Source: UBA4408 sp002389785 (lineage in GTDB: Bacteria > Bacteroidota > Bacteroidia > UBA4408). From it: a DNA stretch of 64,000 nucleotides. A program made the position numbers and the translations under genes. The stretch lies in NCBI GenBank assembly GCA_035438985.1, contig DAORJK010000004.1:62001-126000 (forward strand), read 5' to 3'. How positions within the stretch are numbered: the first letter of the stretch is position 1; each line of letters starts with the position of its first letter. Positions 38,046-46,300 of the stretch are shown here, one piece after another. The notes below the pieces were generated by a model. The model saw nothing but the letters and a program-made list of their open reading frames with translations, did no database searches and had not been told where the DNA came from.

Positions 38046-38657
38046 ATGAAAGCTAGTATTCTGGTTTGCCAATTCTGCCGCAAGGATTTTACTCCTAGTA
38101 GATCTGATGCAAAATTCTGTTCAGGAGCATGTAAACAAAAAGCATATAACAGAAGGATTAAGGATACCATTTTGAAGTATGGGAAGAACTGTTCGGAAAA
38201 AGAGAAGCAAAAAATAGATATGCTCAATGAACTTGAATGCAGGGTGAATAAAATATTGGAACAAAAGGCAGCAACTGCAACACAGCTACAAGCCACTAAA
38301 ATCAATTTTGATGATTTCATGGCGCAAGTTAATATAGAATCTGAAAAAAGAAATATGGATTTCACAAACCAACGTCTGAAAGTTTGCCTTATCCAAATCA
38401 TGGACCATTCAAAAAAAGAAAAGGTTGCTGGTTCACTATTAAGAATATTGCTCAATTCAATTAACCGAAAGATGGGATCAGACATTTATCCTTTACCGCA
38501 TAATTACAAATACAGAAGTTTTATTCTTAACTGGCTACTACCAAGCCTCTCCAGAATAAGCAAGAAGCTGATCTATGTAAAGGAACATTTTATTCACTTT
38601 GAATTATCAGATGAAATCAAGCTGAGAATTGAAGAGATTTTGAAAGAGATAGGATAA
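38046..38657 (+). CDS. Small zinc-finger protein of mobile elements
   Basis: The ATG at 38046 gives 203 aa; the open frame reaches back to 37980 but would overlap the HTH gene. The N-terminus holds a Cys4 FCS/MYM-like finger: 'CQFCRKDF' and 'KFCSGACKQKAYNRR'. A helical, Lys/Glu-rich region follows. Similar fingers occur in Bacteroidota accessory genes next to HTH_17 proteins. Function unknown; possibly DNA or RNA binding. Confidence 0.7.
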   Translation: MKASILVCQFCRKDFTPSRSDAKFCSGACKQKAYNRRIKDTILKYGKNCSEKEKQKIDMLNELECRVNKILEQKAATATQLQATKINFDDFMAQVNIESEKRNMDFTNQRLKVCLIQIMDHSKKEKVAGSLLRILLNSINRKMGSDIYPLPHNYKYRSFILNWLLPSLSRISKKLIYVKEHFIHFELSDEIKLRIEEILKEIG

Positions 38658-38742
38658 TTGATTTCTTTCCTTTTTCAATATTTTTATACCCAAGAACCAA
38701 ATCTGACGACTAAGACTCCTCATTCAAGAATTAACTAATAAC

Positions 38743-38819
38743 ACACCTTGCGCGCATAGGTTCCAATTAATACAAGCAATTGGAAACCTATGATCGAAAT
38801 TTGTTTTTTCATGCTATTG
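38743..38819 (-). pseudogene. 5'-end fragment of a T9SS gene (signal-peptide duplicate)
   Basis: On the minus strand an ATG at 38812 starts 'MKKQISIIGFQLLVLIG', nearly the same as the first 17 residues of the intact gene at 38907-40397. One base is missing after that, so the frame shifts and stops. DNA identity runs across about 77 bp (compare 40326-40404) and then ends. It is a leftover of duplication or recombination. The remaining 38658-38906 spacer holds nothing else recognisable. Confidence 0.7.
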
Positions 38820-38906
38820 GTTTGTGATAGTACAATTGAGTATCCGAACGCAGGTAAAGGAGTGGAGGCACGCTCAATAAGAAAGGAATGTGGCTTGTTA
38901 ATTAAA

Positions 38907-40397
38907 TCAATCCCTCTCCACCACAAATTTAGCCGCCACCGTCTTGTCCCCGACCAAACGACACAGGTAGATACCAGGTTTTAATTGGTTTACACTCACC
39001 TTTTGAAATTGACTCCATTGAGGAATAACTGAACGAAGCATTACCTGTCCATTGATATCTATAACTTCAATTAATCTGCTTTTATTAGACGGATTAAACG
39101 AAAGCTGTATAATATCATTGGCAGGATTCGGAAACATGGAAATTCTATCATTCTTATATCTTAATTCATCTCTCTTAATTCCTAATTGCAATGTATCGCA
39201 AACACTGCCACTATTAGCGCCTAAAAAATAATTCGGATGATTGGGGATTGTAAATGCGTTGTATGCTGGAAGTGCCAAAGCATGCTGTACTAAGTTACAA
39301 GCCAATCCAATGCTATCAGGATAATTAACAACATGAATATGTTGTACACTATTGGTGCTGTTAATATAGATTTTGCCATCAGGTGCCAATTGCGACAAGT
39401 AGAATGTAGTACCAAATGGTGAAAAAGGGGAATAAAATCCATCCCAAGTCGCAATTCTCAATTGGCTGCCCGAAACACTGGTGTCAGCCATGTTAAACTG
39501 GTAAACATATTTTGTAGAAGAAACATATAGAATTTGTGAATTAGGTGAAAAAGCGACTCCTCCAGCGGCTGCGGTGTCATTAATTGGAACGTGAATAAAG
39601 TTACTGAAATTACCAGAGCACCTGTCAAAATCCATAATATCAAGATCCTCGTAAGAATTGTAACAGGCAAACTTAGACCCATCTGGCGAAAAGCAGCTTT
39701 GACTAAAGCCCCTTACATACATAAGTGAACCTATATGTTGAGTAAAGGGGCCAAGTATTGAGCTGGGAGTTAATAGGAATTTATAGTACATATCAGAATT
39801 GTATTGGTGCGTAATGATCCACCAATCCCTTCCATTCCCATGCTTACACGCTGTAAGTTCAGAGGCTATTAGTATATCTTGTACAATAGGTATTTTCTTT
39901 TGTACCACAGCTCCCAACCCACCATTCAGTGTCATATCAATTTTGCAGTAAAATAAACCCGGCGGTTGCCAATATCCATTTACATTAGAAGTGAATGTTA
40001 AGAAAAAAAGATAATATAAATTTGAGCTGGCAGGACTTGGAAGTATTATTGCTGCTTGAGGGGCCGGAATTCCCTGATTCACGAAATTGTTATTAAAACT
40101 TCCCTTAGAGATTCCTGAACCATTTTGCATCGTATCATTTGAGGCATCTGCAATAAAAATACCGTTGGAATAAAATAGCAAATTGCCCAGCGAATCGCTA
40201 ATATTTGCTTCCGCTTCCATAAAATTCATTTTTCTAGGAACCAAGTTCACAGAAATGGGTAATGAATCGAAATTGACTCGCATATGACCGCCACCGCCAC
40301 TATAGCCCAGCAACCAGTTATTATTCACACCTTGCGCGCATAGGTTTCCAATCAAGATCAGCAATTGGAAACCTATGATCGCAATTTGTTTGAGCAT
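38907..40397 (-). CDS. Secreted T9SS protein with beta-propeller-like body
   Basis: A 496-aa protein with a signal peptide ending 'GNLCAQ', then 'NNNWLLGYSGG', 'EANISDSLGNLLFYSNGIFIADAS' in outline and repeated 'FSPDGSKFACYN' / 'FSPNSQILYVSS' blades. The latter are WD40/lactonase-like propeller motifs. The T9SS C-terminal domain begins 'MFPNPANDIIQLSF' and ends 'AAKFVVERD'. It follows the 2,946-aa gene with a 1-bp gap (TAG-C-ATG), so it is translated with it. It is a paralogue of the frameshifted gene at 33651-35155, outside the island. Confidence 0.85.
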   Translation of the reverse strand: MLKQIAIIGFQLLILIGNLCAQGVNNNWLLGYSGGGGHMRVNFDSLPISVNLVPRKMNFMEAEANISDSLGNLLFYSNGIFIADASNDTMQNGSGISKGSFNNNFVNQGIPAPQAAIILPSPASSNLYYLFFLTFTSNVNGYWQPPGLFYCKIDMTLNGGLGAVVQKKIPIVQDILIASELTACKHGNGRDWWIITHQYNSDMYYKFLLTPSSILGPFTQHIGSLMYVRGFSQSCFSPDGSKFACYNSYEDLDIMDFDRCSGNFSNFIHVPINDTAAAGGVAFSPNSQILYVSSTKYVYQFNMADTSVSGSQLRIATWDGFYSPFSPFGTTFYLSQLAPDGKIYINSTNSVQHIHVVNYPDSIGLACNLVQHALALPAYNAFTIPNHPNYFLGANSGSVCDTLQLGIKRDELRYKNDRISMFPNPANDIIQLSFNPSNKSRLIEVIDINGQVMLRSVIPQWSQFQKVSVNQLKPGIYLCRLVGDKTVAAKFVVERD

Positions 40398-40398
40398 G

Positions 40399-43300
40399 CT
40401 ATTCGTTAATAATGCAAATTTTACCTTGATAAACAGATTCAGAATTTAACCTCACCGAATACATGTATACTCCATTCTGTAGGTTGCTACAATTTAAACG
40501 ATACTCTCGGGAATCATAGGGTAAAGTTACTGATTTTACCTTTTGCTCCAGAGAGTTATAGATTGTAAGCTCTAAATTTGTTGTGCCTGTTGCAAAATAG
40601 GATAATTGTAGATTTTCACTTGCCGGATTTGGATTAACTGTAAAATAAGATAAGGCTGAACTTGCCATTTTATCATCGCCTTTGGGTCGGGCTTTTCTAA
40701 AATATCCTGCGAAAAGGCAAGCGCTTTTGTCATTGTAGTATTCATTTGGGTGGTTCAGTGCATATAAAGCACGAGCAATGCTAACCCCATCACCCCCAGC
40801 CAAAGGACATTGATGGGCAATTTGGCTGATTAAGTCCATTTCATCTGAAGTAAATTCAAAACTTTCTCTTTCAAGGGCATTTAATCTTACATCATTCATC
40901 GTTCTTAAATTATCCTCAATAAGGTTATTAATTTCAATATCTTCATTGACGAGTCTGGCTTGCAGTATTCTCGGATATTCTCCCGTTTCAAGTAATTGTT
41001 TTAATACCTCACTTTCTTGGCCGAAAGTTTCAATATCCTGCATATGAATAGAGTTTAATGCAAGGTGAGTACTATCTCCAACACTGTCATTGTATGCAAT
41101 CTGAGCCAAATGCCAGCTTATCAGATTATCCTTACTTTCTATATTCTGTACTAATGATTCAGTGGCTCCATCCCAGTTAACCTCAGTGCTTACTACTTCA
41201 CCAAATCGTTCAATGTTGCTATTATTCACAATGCTATCATAGAATTCACCATAAGTCAAATTATTATCCCGGAGCTCCGGAAATTCATCAATTCTCGCAA
41301 AGATTTCATCCATTGCCATGTATCTTATTTCCTCTCTAAAATCGGATAATGGAAGAAGATCTCTAATAATAGGAACGTCTGTCGGCCTGGTTCGAGCAGC
41401 CTCTGAAATTACAGGAAGGATAGAACTACATTCATCTAACTGATAAGTATTTCCACCAATAGTCACAGGAAAACTGCAATCATCTTCATCATCATTCGAA
41501 TCGTAAACAAACCAGTTAGGTGTACCTGCTAACGGAAAGTAGATATCCCCTGGATTTGCGTTAACAAATATTCTTTCATTTTGATTTGGAATCGCAGCAA
41601 ATGTTTCATTTTTAGCTGCAAGATCATTGGCATATGTGCCTGTCCAATAATTCCCTAAGTGAAACTGCGGTCCAACAAATGTTGATCCTTTGAGATGTAA
41701 ACCAGAGTAATCGCTATCAAAATGATTGTGACGAAGAGTCGCTTGCCCTTGATTACCCATAAGAACCAATCCTTCATGAGCGTTAAAGAATGTATTACAG
41801 CTTACACGAGGATCGACCGGTTTCCCTGCTGTAATATCCATTGCCGTTTGCTTTCCTCCAGAACTAGCATCATCTCCAGAAATATAGTTACAGGATGCTG
41901 CAACCTTTTTATTATTTAGACTTTTTACCCCTATTTGATTGTCTGAAACAGAAGAATTTTGCAGAGCTATAAAGTTGTTACTTACAGTCATCCCGGTTTT
42001 AAAGTTCATACCAATAGCCTCTCCTTTTGAAAGAAGAGTAATGTTGTTATAGCTTAAACTTCCTCCAATCCTAGAATTGTTATAAGTTGTCGATGAAGAA
42101 GAATATTGTATTCCGTAACTATTGAACAATGTTGGATGCGAAGGATCTCCTACAACTATACTATTACTCAAAACCTGGGCTCTATACGCTCCTTCCATCA
42201 AGAGTAAATCAACTCCACTTCTCTTACAGTTAATATTATTGTAAGAAATATTAACAGACCTATTCAACGGATGACTGGCTGATATAGCTGTATTCAAGTT
42301 GTCGAAATTTGAATGCACAACATTTACACCACAATCAATTGAATATACAGCGACATCACAATTGGTAAAATTAGATTCTGAAACGCTTAATGCTCCTCTT
42401 GACATTTCAATACCCCTTGTTAGTATTAAGTGATCTGGATCTTCAAGATCATTAAAGCTGCATTTACTAATACTCAAGGCAACTTCACTCGTGTTAAAAG
42501 AATTTATTGCACTTCGAAGATTTTTAAATTCAGTAATATCATTGCCCGTAATACGTAGTGATGAATTTATTAAACTGATTCCAGCTGCTCTTTCACCATT
42601 GTGTGGTGATAAAAGTTTAGTTGGTTGTCCTACGAAATCTGAGCAATAGAACTTAACATTTCTGAAATACTTTGAATCGTCAACATTTCCTTGTAAGCGG
42701 GCACTAATAAAACATTTATTAAAAATCGTATTACTGATTTGACAATGGGAACCATCTGCAAAATCAGCCCCAATTTCAGCATCCTCAATTACGGAGTTTT
42801 GATCAATCTTTAATGTTCCACCTGTTTCGACCACAATCCCACCCCACATATTTCCTCCGCAGGATTTCAAAGTTGAATTATTAATAATCAATGTCTCACC
42901 TGTTGGAACAGTAATATGAACTCCTTGAGCAAAGTTTATTTTACAATTTCCTGAAATCGACATTGTATTTCCAGATACTGAGGCAAGCGAAAATGAACTG
43001 CCAACATAGTAAGTCCCACCAGAAATTGTAGAATTCATTGGTAGAGGATTTGAATTATCAGTGAAAGCTATTATGACATCATCAAATGAATTGGCGCAAG
43101 GAGTTTTTGAAATTTCCCATCGTAATCTGTAGGATTCGCCAATAACACCTGTAAAGGTAGCCTGTTCATTATGAATTGAGCTAAATGAACCGCCACTTCC
43201 ATTCATAACATACCATGTTCCAGTCTCACCAAATCCACTTGCTTGATTTGCGGCAAGTGTTGCTGATGTTGACCCGCAAACAAATTGATCAGGTCCTGCA

Positions 43301-46300
43301 TTCGAAATTGTTATATTATCATTGTTGAATGTGATAACTACATCATCTGTATTTGTGCATGTGAGTGAAGGAGTTGTCCAACGAAGTGTATATGTAACTC
43401 CTGTAATATCACTGCTAAATGTTGCATCTGGCCTATGCGTGTCCAAAAAGCTACCTACTCCACCTGTGGATGAAACTATACTCCATGTACCAATTCCTGA
43501 AACAGGAGTATTTGCTGCAAGTGTTGTAGATGTCACATTACAAAGATTTGTTTGATCCGGACCAGCATTTGCCGGTTCATCAACTGTTATGATAACTTCA
43601 TCAGTTAAAGCATTGCATGGCCCGTTATTTACCCGCCACTTAAATTTATTTTCTCCCCGAGATAAACCAGTAACACTTGTCGAAAGAGTATTGGGAGATA
43701 AAATGGTACCGGATCCTGAAATCTTACTCCATGCACCTGTTCCTGTTGTAGGCTGTAACGCTGTTAATGTTACTGAATTAATACAAATTGCTTGATCGGG
43801 ACCCGCACTATTTGAAGGTCCAGATGGGGGTGCAAATCCATTTATGGTTACCAGATCTGAATTTGTACCACAATTTGGATTAGTGATTTCCCATTTGAAA
43901 ACATTTGGTCCTGTTCCAAAATTACTTAAGGTTGCGTTCTGTGAATTTGGATTTGTGATTGTGCCAGAGCCGGATACAAGCGACCATGCCCCTGTTGAGT
44001 TACCCGGAGAATTACCATACAATCCGGTAGAGCCAGAGGTACAAACAACTTGGTCTGCACCTGCATTTGCTATTACATTATTTTTGAATGATACAGAAAC
44101 AAGATCAGAGCTAGCTGTACATAAACCATTCGAAATTGTCCATTGAAGGACATATGTAGGTCCTACTGCACCTGTGAATGTGGTAGTTGGATCGCTGTTC
44201 AAAGTAAAACTGCCTCCAGAAACTCCATTGTAAACACTCCAAACCCCCGTACCATTGTTTGGGGTATTTGCAGCCAGAACTACATTTCCGGTTGAAGTTG
44301 TTACACATACGTTCAATTGATCGGGCCCAGCATTTGCAATTGTTGGACGGGGATTAAATGTGATAGATACATCATCGGAAGATGCTGTACAAGGGGAATT
44401 CGAAATTGTCCACCTTAGAACATAAACTCCAACTGATGTTGGTGTGAAGGTTGCTTTGGAATAATTTTCGTTATTGAACTGATTACTATTTGTATTTGGT
44501 CCACTAAAAACCGACCAAGTGCCAACCCCTACCCAAGCATTATTAGCATCTAAAACAATAGAAGTATTACATGTAGGTTGATCAGAACCAGCCAATGCGG
44601 TAGTTGGATTTTGAGGAAAAGAAATTTCAACATCATCATTAAGCGAACACCAAGAATTTGAAATTGTCCATTGCAATGTATAGGAATTACCTGCAGTCCC
44701 CGTAAATGTAGTGTTAGGATCGGAGTCGTTTAAAAATGAACCCTGGCCGCCACTCATAACAGTCCACTTTCCGGTATATGAACCTTGTGAATTTCCTGCC
44801 AGATTTGCGCTAATTGATCCACATAAACTCAATTGATCAGGTCCTGCATTCGGAGCTAAATTAGGATTTGCTAAAATTGAAATGATTAACTCATCGGTTG
44901 ATTCACATCCACCATCGCTAATTTTCCATTCAAGGTGATATGTTTCTCCATTTTGTCCTGAAAATGAAGATAAATTGTCAGCAGAATTCACAATGTTACC
45001 ACCAATACCACTAATTATAGTCCAAGTTCCTGTTTCAGTGAGGCTTGGTAAATTAGCATCTAAGTTAGTTGTCAAACCACAAAGCTTTTGGTCTGCTCCG
45101 GCATTCGATGCAGTAACTGCATTGGTTGGAAATTTAATTTGAACGTCATCAAAAACTGTTGTACCACAGCCACCTGTTGGTATTATTGTCCATCGTAATA
45201 CATAATTGTTGCCAGCGATTCCAGTAAATGTGGTGTATGGATCATTAGCATTAGTAAATCCACCACCGGTTCCTGAAAAAACTGTCCATGTTCCTTCCCC
45301 TGATATTGCCGGTTTGGTTGCATTTAGCAACGCAGTATTTTCATTGCAAAGTACCTGGTCTGGTCCCGCATTCACATCAATAACGGGTGAAAATTTTATA
45401 ACTACATCATCGGAAGAGGTACAAGCAATTTGAGGAGTAGGAGAATTATTTCTTGTTAACGTCCATCTTAATAGATATGTTTCCCCAGCTACTCCTGTAA
45501 AAGTAGCATTCTTGTTTATATTGCTACTAAATCCACCATTAACACCTGAAATTATTGACCAAAGTCCATCATGGTTTCCTGATGATAGGGCTTGTAATGT
45601 TGTTTGAACAGGATTTGTACCACAAGCTATGGTTTGATCAGGACCTGCTTGGGCAGCATTTGCAGCACGACAAGATGTGATAAGTATTTCGTCAGACGAT
45701 GGGCAATCGCCATTCATTATTGTCCAACGTAATGTATAAGAATAAACATTTTGGTTATCGCTAGATCCAGTAAAAATTGCGTTGGGTGCTTCAGGGTAGT
45801 CCAATTGTCCAACCCCATCAATTATTGTCCATTTACCAGTTCCAACAACTGGGATGTTCCCTGCAAGTATAGCCTGAGTTCCACAAATTACCTGATCAGG
45901 CCCCGCAGAAGCTGGTGTAGGATGAGTACTTTCATGAAACGTAATTTTCACATTATCATAACTAGAACATCCGGCGGCACCGGTTATTGTCCATCTCAAC
46001 AAATAGGATTCTCCTATTATCCCCGTAAATAGACTAGTTGGACTATTAGGCCTTGAGATAACTCCGCCATTTCCTAAAATTATACTCCATGCTCCAGTTC
46101 CTAAAACTGGTGTATTGGCTTCCAAAAAGACATTCATGTCGGGGTTACCACACACCACTTGATCATCTCCAGCCTGAGCTATTGAGACTGCTGAAGCTGG
46201 TATTGCTATAGAAGTTGCATTCGAAGCACAACCTTGATCATCGGTTGCTGTCAATGTATAGTTTCCAGGTGGCGCAGAATATTCTCCAGGGCTACCTATT

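Noticed and set aside
38735..38926. 63-codon minus-strand gene
   Set aside because: Only the signal-peptide part matches a real gene and it is frameshifted; recorded as a gene fragment.
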